Source: Nostoc cf. edaphicum LEGE 07299 | GTDB lineage: Bacteria; Cyanobacteriota; Cyanobacteriia; Cyanobacteriales; Nostocaceae | Length of the DNA: 8,675 nt | NCBI RefSeq assembly: GCF_015207245.1 | Contig: NZ_JADEXF010000088.1 | Coordinates: 1 to 8,675 of the forward strand | Direction of reading: 5' to 3' | The notes under the pieces: model-generated | The model's database searches: none | What the model was told of the DNA's origin: nothing | The model's input: only the letters and a program-made list of their open reading frames with translations | In this document: piece by piece, positions 1 through 6,270 of the stretch | How positions within the stretch are numbered: position 1 is the stretch's first letter | Layout of the letters: each line of letters opens with the position of its first letter | Translations under genes and position numbers: made by a program

Positions 1-1
1 G

Positions 2-223
2 AAAACTACCGAAGCGGAAAATACACCAGCCGATAAGGTAGAAATTGCTGTCCGCCTAGACTCCGAGTTACTAGAGCAAATTCAGCATCTCACAAATGAC
101 CCAAGTAAAGTAATTGAAGTAGCGATTCGCCAGTGGTTACGGGGTGAAATCCTTAGAGATGATGAACTAACGCGCACGCCTGTGCGTACCCCTGTTCCTC
201 CTCGCGGTGAATGGAACGATTGA
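2..223 (+). CDS. Partial small ribbon-helix-helix-like protein, C-terminal 73 residues
   Basis: The frame is open from the window edge to a TGA at 221-223, so the start codon lies outside the window. After a polar N-terminal stretch the visible part reads VEIAVRLDSELLEQIQHL, then a polar turn (TNDPSK) and a second helix (VIEVAIRQWLRGE). This short basic strand followed by two helices is the pattern of ribbon-helix-helix (CopG/Arc-type) DNA-binding proteins, which act as dimers and often autoregulate. The tail is charged and proline-rich (TPVPPRGEWND) and shows no second domain. No toxin-like partner gene follows; the next gene downstream is a histidine kinase 173 bases away. Codon use and the intact frame suggest a real gene. 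The DNA-binding role is inferred from pattern only; it could equally be a small conserved cyanobacterial protein of unknown function. Confidence 0.6.
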   Translation, partial: KTTEAENTPADKVEIAVRLDSELLEQIQHLTNDPSKVIEVAIRQWLRGEILRDDELTRTPVRTPVPPRGEWND

Positions 224-314
224 CGCCATTGGTTAAGTGTCAATGCAAGTAAAAAAAAGTAAAGTTTGCCAATCTGGTTTTCAGAACACCAAAAAATACT
301 CCATCAAACACAAA

Positions 315-352
315 AAAGCTGTAAAAATTTATGTATAAATTTCAGCGGCTTT
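315..352. other. AT-rich imperfect hairpin in the kinase leader
   Basis: AAATTTAT (325-332) and ATAAATTT (335-342) form a perfect 8-bp inverted repeat around GT. It sits inside an outer stem of AAAGC (315-319) with GCTTT (348-352) plus TG/CA, with small bulges. Read on the plus strand it is not followed by a T tract. Read on the minus strand the outer arm runs into TTTTTTG, as in an intrinsic terminator, but no minus-strand gene is seen to its right that would need one. The rest of 224-396 is AT-rich; I see no convincing promoter. Confidence 0.35.
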
Positions 353-396
353 AGTAAAATTACGGTCGGATACCCTTTGTCTATCCAACTCAATTA

Positions 397-2160
397 ATGA
401 CTATTACTGCCAATTCCCAATTGTCAAATGTATTTTCCCAAAATCTGGAATCTATTACCAGTAAGACTGATGGCTCATTAGCAACTCTAGGAGCAGAGTT
501 AGTTTATACACAGGATGGGGCAGGGCGCTATCTGACCTTTTGTTGGCAGTACAGCGAACTCCTGGGGTTAAATACTGAAAAAATAGTTGACGAGCTGAAC
601 CAGACTCAAACCTTTGTCCCAGTGGATAAGGTTAGTTATTTGGAACGATTGCACCGAATTTTGACAAGTCTGGTGCCAGAAAGATTTCAATGTTGGTTTA
701 GCTATCAGAAAGAATTATTTGAGTTGGACTTAGTGATTAGTCCGATTATGCCGAGTTTGGGAACCACTGCCACTACCGTTTTAGTGATGGGACGCTTGGT
801 ACAAGCGACACTCAACAAAAAACAAGCGCGCGTGGCATCAAAAACGCCCACACAAATAGAGTTGGCTTTGCGATCGCAGCAACACCAAAAATTGGTAAAT
901 CGGATTACCAGAAATATTCGCCGGACATTAGATTTAGATATTATTTGGCAGCAAACAGTTGACAGTTTGGGGAAAGCACTGCGGCTAGAACGCTGCATTA
1001 TTTGTCCTTATCAGCCCTCAAGCTCAAAAGTGCAGGTGAAAGCTGAGTATCGCCAGCCAGAACTCAAATCAATGCTTGGCTCAGACATAGATATAGCTTC
1101 TGAGCCTGCCTTTGCTCAAGCCTTGGCAACCCTAGAACCAGTTACAATGGAAGTGCCTGGATACAAAGAGTCTGGGCGGCAGAAAACTTTAGTAGTTGCG
1201 ACTTGCTATCAAGACCAAGCTAATGGATTGGTTGCCTTGAATTGGCAGGATGAATGCTACACATTAACAGAATCGGAATTAGAACTGGCAAAAGAAGCAG
1301 CAGATCAATTGGGAACTGCGATCGCTCATGCTACTTTATATGAAGAATTAGAAATAGCGCGTCAAAAAGCCGAAGAAGCTTCCCGCCTCAAAAGCGAGTT
1401 TCTGGCTAATGTATCCCATGAAATTCGTACCCCCCTCAACGGTATGATTGGCTTTTTGAAGCTGATTTTAGAAGGGATGGCAGATGATCCAGAAGAACAA
1501 AATCAGTTTTTGACGGAAGCTCATCAGTTATCGATACATCTGCTGAATATCATCAACGATATTTTGGACATTGCCAAAATCGAAGCTGGTAAAATGGAGC
1601 TAGCTTACGCTCCAGTCAAGCTAGATGAGCTATTCAGTCATGTAGAAGGTTTCATGCGTCCCCAAGCAGAAATGAGAAACCTCAGTTTTCGGATGCAAAT
1701 GCCTGCTACCTCTGATGAAATCATTGTCCAAAGCAACTACCAGCGGTTGCTACAAGTGATGATCAATTTAGTAGGTAATGCGATCAAATTTACCCATGAG
1801 GGTGGCGTTACCGTCAGCGCCGATTTAGTACTCAAAAAGGCGAACTTTCAAGAGCAGCAATTTCCTGGCATGGTAAGAGTACGTGTGGCAGACACTGGTA
1901 TTGGTGTTTCCTTAGATAAACAAGATAAACTGTTTCAATTATTCTCTCAGGTGGATGGCTCCCGCACTCGCCAGTACGGCGGCACAGGTTTGGGACTGGC
2001 AATATCCCAAAAGCTAGTGGAGGCTATGGGCGGCGAGGTACATTTTTATAGTTTGGGCGAAGGACTTGGCTCAACAGTCACATTCACTGTGCCACTATAT
2101 CAACAACCAGTTATGGTTTCGTCTAATGATGGCGACTCAACAAGTAGTGCTGAATGTTAG
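397..2160 (+). CDS. Soluble PAS/GAF sensor histidine kinase
   Basis: This 587-residue two-component sensor kinase has no transmembrane segment or signal peptide, so it should sense a cytoplasmic cue. Residues about 30-140 resemble a PAS-like sensory domain (low certainty). Residues about 160-312 form a GAF domain. A short helical linker (315-335) leads into the HisKA dimerisation domain with H-box SHEIRTPLN, phospho-acceptor H341. The ATPase domain shows the N-box NLVGNAIKF (N457, N461), G1 box DTGIG (499-503), F-box KLFQLF (511-516) and G2 box GGTGLGL (528-534). All catalytic boxes are intact. The GAF domain lacks the cysteine motifs expected of bilin-binding phytochrome or CBCR domains. No response regulator is nearby and no receiver domain is fused, so it is an orphan kinase with unknown partner and signal. 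No strong Shine-Dalgarno precedes the ATG; the ORF start is accepted for lack of a better one. Confidence 0.93.
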   Translation: MTITANSQLSNVFSQNLESITSKTDGSLATLGAELVYTQDGAGRYLTFCWQYSELLGLNTEKIVDELNQTQTFVPVDKVSYLERLHRILTSLVPERFQCWFSYQKELFELDLVISPIMPSLGTTATTVLVMGRLVQATLNKKQARVASKTPTQIELALRSQQHQKLVNRITRNIRRTLDLDIIWQQTVDSLGKALRLERCIICPYQPSSSKVQVKAEYRQPELKSMLGSDIDIASEPAFAQALATLEPVTMEVPGYKESGRQKTLVVATCYQDQANGLVALNWQDECYTLTESELELAKEAADQLGTAIAHATLYEELEIARQKAEEASRLKSEFLANVSHEIRTPLNGMIGFLKLILEGMADDPEEQNQFLTEAHQLSIHLLNIINDILDIAKIEAGKMELAYAPVKLDELFSHVEGFMRPQAEMRNLSFRMQMPATSDEIIVQSNYQRLLQVMINLVGNAIKFTHEGGVTVSADLVLKKANFQEQQFPGMVRVRVADTGIGVSLDKQDKLFQLFSQVDGSRTRQYGGTGLGLAISQKLVEAMGGEVHFYSLGEGLGSTVTFTVPLYQQPVMVSSNDGDSTSSAEC

Positions 2161-2195
2161 TCATTGGTCATTGGTCATTGGTCATTAGTCATTGG
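2161..2195. repeat. Heptanucleotide tandem repeat (TCATTGG)5
   Basis: Five consecutive 7-base units begin at the base after the kinase stop codon: TCATTGG three times, TCATTAG once, TCATTGG once. In another register the unit is TTGGTCA, one of the STRR heptamer families described in heterocystous cyanobacteria. The same family occurs in opposite orientation at 6906-6968. Confidence 0.85.
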
Positions 2196-2291
2196 CTATT
2201 TGAAAGATTACCAGTACTGGGTTTTTAGTTTTAAACTTTAAAATTTTTTAGTATTATTTATTAACCATATTAAGCACTTGTACTGAGTGTT

Positions 2292-2341
2292 GCCGTAAAG
2301 CCTGCGGCATAGCTACGCTTAGGGCACGGACTCTCGTAGAG
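2292..2341. repeat. Probable dispersed repeat fragment with two short stems
   Basis: GCCG (2292-2295) pairs with CGGC (2305-2308), and CTCT (2331-2334) pairs with AGAG (2338-2341) around CGT. The GC-rich segment between them (GCGGCATAGCTACGCTTAGG) stands out in an AT-rich spacer and resembles GC-rich repetitive intergenic sequence common in Nostoc genomes. That resemblance is from memory; a genome self-search would be needed. Confidence 0.35.
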
Positions 2342-2393
2342 AAGTATGGGGGAAAAAACCTTCCTTGTCCTCACCTCATGGCTTTCTCTTCAG

Positions 2394-2412
2394 TACTTTA
2401 AAGGCTAAAGTA
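2394..2412. other. Short perfect hairpin
   Basis: TACTTTA (2394-2400), loop AAGGC, TAAAGTA (2406-2412) form a 7-bp stem. It is not followed by a T tract and has no evident role; it may be part of the surrounding repeat patchwork. Confidence 0.3.
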
Positions 2413-2463
2413 GAGTAGGAGGGCTTGCACGACAAATTGTTCAGCTAATCTAATATCAAGTTG

Positions 2464-2484
2464 CTAAAACCAGCAGTGGTTTAG
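2464..2484. other. Short hairpin CTAAAACCA-GCAG-TGGTTTAG
   Basis: The two arms pair over 8 bp with one extra A on the left arm and a four-base GCAG loop. No T tract follows. The rest of 2196-2614 holds no ORF of convincing length, no tRNA and no recognised RNA motif. Confidence 0.3.
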
Positions 2485-2614
2485 TCAAAAGTCATTAAAA
2501 ACTGACACCTGACAATCTAGCGGCAATAGATTTAGGATCGATTTAACAAAGCTGAAAAATAAAATTTTGGATAATGGTTAATGAGTAACCGCGCATCTGG
2601 CACAGAGATCATTA

Positions 2615-2642
2615 ATGCCCCATGCCCCATGCCCTATGCTCC
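2615..2642. repeat. Heptanucleotide tandem repeat (ATGCCCC)4
   Basis: Four 7-base units: ATGCCCC, ATGCCCC, ATGCCCT, ATGCTCC. Read as CCCCATG it is close to the CCCCA(A/G)T STRR family of heterocystous cyanobacteria. It leads directly into the nested hairpin repeat at 2648-2733, and related units (CCCCAAT, CCCCATC) reappear at 2735-2748 on the other side of that hairpin. Confidence 0.75.
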
Positions 2643-2647
2643 ATGAC

Positions 2648-2733
2648 GGCAGTTGCTCCACTTGGGGAGACACGCCAGTTCCTCTATTTGGGGAAACCCC
2701 AAGATCGGACTGGCTCCCCAAGACTGCACTGCC
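2648..2733. repeat. Nested multi-stem palindromic repeat upstream of nfu
   Basis: Four inverted-repeat pairs nest in perfect order. Outermost is GGCAGT (2648-2653) with ACTGCC (2728-2733). Next is CTTGGGGAG (2661-2669) with CTCCCCAAG (2714-2722). Then GCCAGT (2674-2679) pairs with ACTGGC (2709-2714, sharing one base with the previous arm). The apex is TTGGGG (2688-2693) with CCCCAA (2697-2702) around AAA. Separating loops are short, so the DNA or transcript could fold into one long interrupted stem. The right end lies 38 bases before the nfu start codon. The element looks like a dispersed Nostoc-type palindromic repeat rather than a terminator, since no T tract follows. Confidence 0.8.
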
Positions 2734-2771
2734 TCCCCAATCCCCATCATTAACTTAGCAGGTCTAAAACT

Positions 2772-3008
2772 ATGACACTGACACTTACATCTGAAAACGT
2801 TGAAACAGTCTTAGATGAAATGCGCCCTTATCTCATGTCTGATGGCGGCAATGTGGAACTAGTAGAACTCGATGGGCCTGTTGTAAAACTGCGCCTGCAA
2901 GGTGCGTGTGGTTCTTGCCCCAGTTCTGCAATGACCCTGAGAATGGGTATTGAGCGCCGCCTCAAGGAAATGATTCCCGAAATTGCAGAAATTGAGCAAG
3001 TGGTGTAA
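2772..3008 (+). CDS. nfu: NifU-like Fe-S cluster scaffold (Nfu domain)
   Basis: This 78-residue protein is a stand-alone Nfu domain, the same size as cyanobacterial and plastid CnfU-type scaffolds. It would assemble an Fe-S cluster at a dimer interface and pass it to apoproteins such as photosystem I subunits or ferredoxins. Visible marks are the N-terminal helix with [16 protein letters not shown] (18-33) and the cluster-binding CxxC in GACGSCPSS, cysteines C46 and C49, followed by the helix [19 protein letters not shown]. There is no N-terminal IscU-type domain, so it is not full-length nitrogen-fixation NifU. The upstream spacer is repeat-rich; only a weak AGG lies about 9 bases before the ATG. 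GH57 follows after 78 bases, nearly all of it an inverted repeat. Confidence 0.93.
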   Translation: MTLTLTSENVETVLDEMRPYLMSDGGNVELVELDGPVVKLRLQGACGSCPSSAMTLRMGIERRLKEMIPEIAEIEQVV

Positions 3009-3009
3009 A

Positions 3010-3079
3010 AGTTAGGAGTTAGAAGTTAGGAGTTATGAGTTTGAATCAACTCCTAACTCCTCATTCTTAACTCCTAACT
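3010..3079. repeat. 32-bp-arm inverted repeat between nfu and the GH57 gene
   Basis: The left arm 3010-3041 and right arm 3048-3079 are complementary at 27 of 32 positions with a six-base loop TGAATC. The left arm itself is built of repeated GTTAGGAGTTA-type units, and the right arm of CTCCTAACT units. It starts one base after the nfu stop region and ends seven bases before the GH57 ATG, leaving no room for a Shine-Dalgarno. As RNA it would fold into a long hairpin that could act as terminator, attenuator or processing/stability element; no clear U tract follows. Confidence 0.8.
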
Positions 3080-3086
3080 ATTCTTT

Positions 3087-5321
3087 ATGTCCCATCCTCT
3101 TTACATTGCTTTTATCTGGCATCAACATCAGCCGCTGTACAAATCCCCTGGCAGCGGCGTTTCGCTATCTCAGAGTCAGCAGTACCGTCTTCCCTGGGTA
3201 CGTTTGCATGGAACTAAAGATTACCTGGATTTAGTATTGCTTTTAGAGCAGTATCCTAAGTTACACCAAACAGTGAATTTAGTTCCATCGCTGATATTGC
3301 AACTCGAAGATTATATTGCTGGCACTGCTTTTGACCCTTACCTCACAGCCAGCTTGACACCGGATGAGCAACTTACCCAGCAACAGCGGGAATTTATTAT
3401 CCAACACTTTTTTGATGCCAATCACCATACTCTGATTGACCCTCATCCCCGCTATGCCGAGTTGTACCAGCAAAGGCAGGAAAAAGGCCAACCTTGGTGT
3501 TTAGCAAATTGGGAATTGCCAGACTATGGCGATTTGCTAGCTTGGCACAATTTAGCTTGGATCGATCCGCTGTTTTGGGATGACCCAGAAATTGCTGCTT
3601 GGTTAAAAAAGGGTCGGAATTTTACTTTAAGCGATCGCCAGCGCATTTATTCTAAACAGCGAGAAATTCTCAGTCGGATTATCCCCCAACATCGGAAAAT
3701 GCAGGAGTCGGGGCAGCTAGAAGTTACCACCACACCTTACACCCACCCGATTTTACCCTTGTTAGCTGATACAAACTCTGGTCGGGCAGCTGTGCCCAAT
3801 ATGACACTACCAAAGCAACGCTTTGAGTGGGCAGAAGATATTCCCCGCCACTTGCGGAAAGCTTGGAACTTTTATAAAGACCGCTTTGGACAGATACCTC
3901 GTGGTTTGTGGCCTTCGGAACAATCAGTAAGTCCGGCGATACTTCCGCATATTATTAACCAAGGTTTTAAGTGGATATGCTCAGATGAAGCTGTCTTAGG
4001 GTGGACGCTGAAACACTTTTTTCATCGGGATGGGGCGGGGAATGTGGAGCAACCAGAATTGTTGTATCGACCCTATCGCCTGCAAACCGCCGAGGGTGAC
4101 TTGTCAATTGTGTTTCGCGACCACAGATTATCAGACTTGATTGGTTTTACTTATGGTGCAATGCCAGCAAAAAAGGCAGCTGCAGATTTAGTGGGACATT
4201 TGCAAGCGATCGCTAAAATGCAAAGAGATAGTCATAGCGAACAACCTTGGCTAGTTACTATCGCTTTAGATGGGGAAAATTGCTGGGAATTTTATCCCCA
4301 AGATGGCAAACCCTTTTTAGAAGCTTTATATCAAAGTTTGAGCGATGAACCTCACCTCAAACTCGTCACTGTTTCCGAATTTCTGGAAGAATTTCCAGCC
4401 ACAGCCACCATTCCCGGAGGACAACTACATAGTGGTTCTTGGGTAGATGGCAACTTCACCACTTGGATCGGCGATCCCGCCAAAAATCGTGCTTGGGATT
4501 ATTTGACAGAAGCAAGAAAAATGCTTGCAAGTCATCCCGAAGCGACGGAAGAAAACAACCCAGAAGCGTGGGAAGCATTATATGCCGCAGAAGGTTCCGA
4601 CTGGTTCTGGTGGTTTGGTGCAGGACACTCCTCAAATCAGGATGCCATTTTTGATCGGTTGTTTCGAGAACATCTGTTTGGTATTTACAAGGCTTTAAAT
4701 GAACCTCTACCGCCCTATCTCAAGCAACCGCTGGAAATCCACGAAGCACAGGGAAGTCACACCCCACAAGGCTTTATTCACCCCGTCATTGATGGTAAGG
4801 GTGACGAACAAGATTGGGATAAAGCTGGACGCATAGAAATTGGTGGGGCGCGAGGGACGATGCATAACAGCAGTGTTATCCAGCGACTTTGGTATGGGGT
4901 CGATCACTTAAATTTCTATTTGCGGTTGGACTTTAAAGGTGGCGTTGCACCAAGGCGGGGTTTTCCAGCAGAGTTGAATTTGCTGTGGTTCTATCCAGAA
5001 AAAACAATGGTCAATAGTCCAATTCCCTTGGCAGATGTACCAGATGCAGCCCCACTTAATTACCATTTCCACCATCTTCTGGAAGTTAACTTGCTAACGC
5101 AATCGATTCAATTTCGAGAAGCTGGAGACAATTATCAATGGCATCCCCGTTTCAGCCGCGCTCAAGTAGCTTTAAATAATTGTTTAGAGTTGGCAGTACC
5201 GTGGGCAGATTTGCAAGTTCCGCCAGATTATCCCCTACGCCTGATTTTGGTGCTTGCAGATGAGGGGCGTTTTTCCAACTACTTGCCAGAAAATGCTTTG
5301 ATTCCCATTGAAGTGCCTTAA
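3087..5321 (+). CDS. Glycoside hydrolase family 57 enzyme (alpha-glucan acting)
   Basis: This 744-residue cytoplasmic protein (no signal peptide) belongs to GH57, retaining enzymes that cleave or transfer alpha-glucan chains; glycogen-related substrates are likely but not shown. The conserved regions appear in order. HQHQP is at 12-16. GLWPSE is at 273-278. CSDEAVL places E301 as the probable nucleophile. ALDGEN places D395 as the probable acid/base. The region-5-like stretch starts EGSDWFWWFGAGH (502-514) and runs through the following helix. The pattern resembles the amylopullulanase-like subgroup rather than GH57 branching enzymes. Residues about 565-744 form an extra all-beta module beginning HPVIDGKGDEQDWDKAG, like the DOMON/CBM9-like C-terminal domains of glucodextranase-type proteins, probably carbohydrate binding. 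No Shine-Dalgarno is visible; the start fits because WHQHQPLY sits at the usual distance from the N terminus. Exact specificity cannot be told from sequence. Confidence 0.92.
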   Translation: MSHPLYIAFIWHQHQPLYKSPGSGVSLSQSQQYRLPWVRLHGTKDYLDLVLLLEQYPKLHQTVNLVPSLILQLEDYIAGTAFDPYLTASLTPDEQLTQQQREFIIQHFFDANHHTLIDPHPRYAELYQQRQEKGQPWCLANWELPDYGDLLAWHNLAWIDPLFWDDPEIAAWLKKGRNFTLSDRQRIYSKQREILSRIIPQHRKMQESGQLEVTTTPYTHPILPLLADTNSGRAAVPNMTLPKQRFEWAEDIPRHLRKAWNFYKDRFGQIPRGLWPSEQSVSPAILPHIINQGFKWICSDEAVLGWTLKHFFHRDGAGNVEQPELLYRPYRLQTAEGDLSIVFRDHRLSDLIGFTYGAMPAKKAAADLVGHLQAIAKMQRDSHSEQPWLVTIALDGENCWEFYPQDGKPFLEALYQSLSDEPHLKLVTVSEFLEEFPATATIPGGQLHSGSWVDGNFTTWIGDPAKNRAWDYLTEARKMLASHPEATEENNPEAWEALYAAEGSDWFWWFGAGHSSNQDAIFDRLFREHLFGIYKALNEPLPPYLKQPLEIHEAQGSHTPQGFIHPVIDGKGDEQDWDKAGRIEIGGARGTMHNSSVIQRLWYGVDHLNFYLRLDFKGGVAPRRGFPAELNLLWFYPEKTMVNSPIPLADVPDAAPLNYHFHHLLEVNLLTQSIQFREAGDNYQWHPRFSRAQVALNNCLELAVPWADLQVPPDYPLRLILVLADEGRFSNYLPENALIPIEVP

Positions 5322-5363
5322 CACTCATATTCTTGGTGTTATACCATTCCACTAAATACTTAT

Positions 5364-5602
5364 TAGGGGCATACAGATGTCATTGGTGTCAACTTAACGT
5401 GAAAGCCAGCCTAGAAAAAGTTTTTAGATATTGTCTCGTTGTCTCGTTCCCAGTCTGAGACTGGGAATGCTGTCCTAGAGGCTCTGCCTCCCTTGCTGGC
5501 GGCAGAGCCGCCAAGAGCAGCATTTCCAGCCCAGAGGCTGGAAACGAGATTTGACAAAGCTTTTAGCTTAAGTTGAGACCAATGTACAGATGTACGCCTC
5601 TA
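5364..5602. mobile_element. MITE-like non-autonomous element with TA ends and cloverleaf core
   Basis: Two long inverted repeats bound this 239-bp stretch. Left arm 5364-5406 and right arm 5559-5602 pair at 35 of 43 positions by Watson-Crick rules, plus two G-T pairs and one extra base on the right. The best block is CATTGGT.TCAACTTAA (5381-5397). The outer ends read TAGGGGC and GCCTCTA, so TA sits at both borders, as expected for a Tc1/mariner-IS630-type target duplication. The pairing stops beyond TA on both sides. No ORF is inside; the centre is the cloverleaf palindrome at 5442-5549. The sequence shows the inverted repeats and the TA ends; mobility and the family of the mobilising transposase are inferred. 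The remainder of 5322-5710 is AT-rich with no gene. Confidence 0.65.
5442..5549. repeat. Cloverleaf-forming repeat inside the MITE-like element
   Basis: TCTCGTT (5442-5448) pairs with AACGAGA (5543-5549) as a closing stem. Inside are three hairpins. The first is CCCAGTC/GACTGGG (5449-5455/5459-5465). The second is ATGCTG/CAGCAT (5467-5472/5518-5523), capped by a 9-bp stem GGCTCTGCC/GGCAGAGCC (5480-5488/5501-5509). The third is TTTCCAGCC/GGCTGGAAA (5523-5531/5536-5544) with loop CAGA. A few bases are shared by adjacent stems, so not all pairs form at once. The layout is a four-way junction, resembling a dispersed intergenic repeat of filamentous cyanobacteria. Confidence 0.8.
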
Positions 5603-5710
5603 CAGATGATTCATTGTGTTGCAAAGATTTTTGAAAATCATATTTAATTTTTCTAGTCCTAAATACATTTAGCTATATTCAAACTATATATTTAGACTTA
5701 GGTTTGAGAA

Positions 5711-5795
5711 CGGAGAGGGGGGGATTCGAACCCCCGTTAAGTTTCCCTAAACAGACTTTCCAGGTCTGCGCCTTAAACCACTCGGCCACCTCTCC
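5711..5795 (-). tRNA. tRNA-Ser (anticodon GGA)
   Basis: The minus strand folds into a class II tRNA of 85 bases. The acceptor stem is GGAGAGG with CCTCTCC and a G discriminator. The D arm lies in GCCGAGTGGTTTAAGGC. The anticodon stem CAGAC/GTCTG carries loop CTGGAAA, giving anticodon GGA (plus-strand 5759-5761), which reads UCC and UCU. A long variable arm, typical of serine tRNAs, follows, then the T arm GGGGG-TTCGAAT-CCCCC. The 3' CCA is not encoded. It is the only minus-strand gene in the window. Confidence 0.97.
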
Positions 5796-5812
5796 AGGTG
5801 TCACAAGTTACG

Positions 5813-5841
5813 ATCATACTATGAAATCCCAGAAAATGCAA
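5813..5841 (-). promoter_or_regulatory. Sigma-70-type promoter for tRNA-Ser
   Basis: On the minus strand, TTGCAT (plus 5836-5841) and TATGAT (plus 5813-5818) are separated by exactly 17 bases, close to the -35/-10 consensus TTGACA/TATAAT. The -10 box ends 17 bases upstream of the mature tRNA 5' end, leaving a short leader for RNase P to remove. Confidence 0.7.
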
Positions 5842-5901
5842 AGATAAAGAAAGATATTCTAGATTGAATCTGATAGTCCTAATCCCAAAACGCAAATCCA
5901 G

Positions 5902-6270
5902 ATGTCCCGTACATACACAATTAAAGTTCGCGATCGCGCCACTGGCAAAACACACACCCTACAAGTGCCAGAAGACCGCTACATCCTACACACTGGCGAA
6001 AAACAAGGGGTAGAACTACCGTTTTCCTGCCGCAACGGGGCTTGCACCGCTTGTGCTGTGAGAGTGTTATCAGGAGAAATTTACCAACCAGAGGCGATCG
6101 GCTTGTCACCAGATTTACGTAAGCAAGGTTATGCCTTGTTGTGTGTGAGTTACCCCCGTTCTGACTTGGAAGTGGAAACGCAAGACGAAGATGAAGTCTA
6201 CGAACTCCAGTTTGGACGCTATTTTGCTAAGGGGAGAGTTAAAGCGGGTTTACCCTTAGATGAAGAATAA
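5902..6270 (+). CDS. [2Fe-2S] ferredoxin with C-terminal extension, FdC2-like
   Basis: A 122-residue plant-type ferredoxin. The cluster ligands are C43, C48, C51 and C81 (CRNGACTAC, then ALLC after 29 residues), the exact CX4CX2CX29C spacing of photosynthetic ferredoxins. It is some 25 residues longer than PetF because of a C-terminal tail with VYELQFGRYFAKG. That tail resembles the one in plant FdC2 and its cyanobacterial relatives, a group thought to have altered partner specificity or redox potential; this assignment is from memory of the family. It should be a soluble electron carrier. The ATG is preceded by no clear Shine-Dalgarno; the start fits because the first beta strand (TYTIKVRDR) begins at once. 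The gene is divergent from tRNA-Ser, and its last 11 bases overlap the next gene, suggesting cotranscription. Confidence 0.9.
   Translation: MSRTYTIKVRDRATGKTHTLQVPEDRYILHTGEKQGVELPFSCRNGACTACAVRVLSGEIYQPEAIGLSPDLRKQGYALLCVSYPRSDLEVETQDEDEVYELQFGRYFAKGRVKAGLPLDEE

Noticed and set aside
705..998. 97-codon minus-strand open frame inside the kinase gene
   Set aside because: Antisense shadow of a well-supported PAS/GAF kinase; low-complexity cysteine-rich translation with no domain.
1000..1320. Bilin-binding (phytochrome/CBCR) GAF domain
   Set aside because: No DXCF-type or Cys-His chromophore motif is visible in the GAF domain.
2346..2408. 20-codon ORF starting ATG GGG GAA in the kinase-nfu spacer
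   Set aside because: Too short, no ribosome binding site, and it crosses a hairpin in a repeat-rich spacer; nothing supports translation.
5322..5342. Terminator after the GH57 gene (AACAC...GTGTT)
   Set aside because: Only a 5-bp stem with a long loop and no T tract.
5626..5672. Terminator for tRNA-Ser on the minus strand
   Set aside because: Two AT-only palindromes (GATTTT-TG-AAAATC and CTAAAT-AC-ATTTAG) exist, but their loops are too small and no T run follows the stems, so I could not support either.
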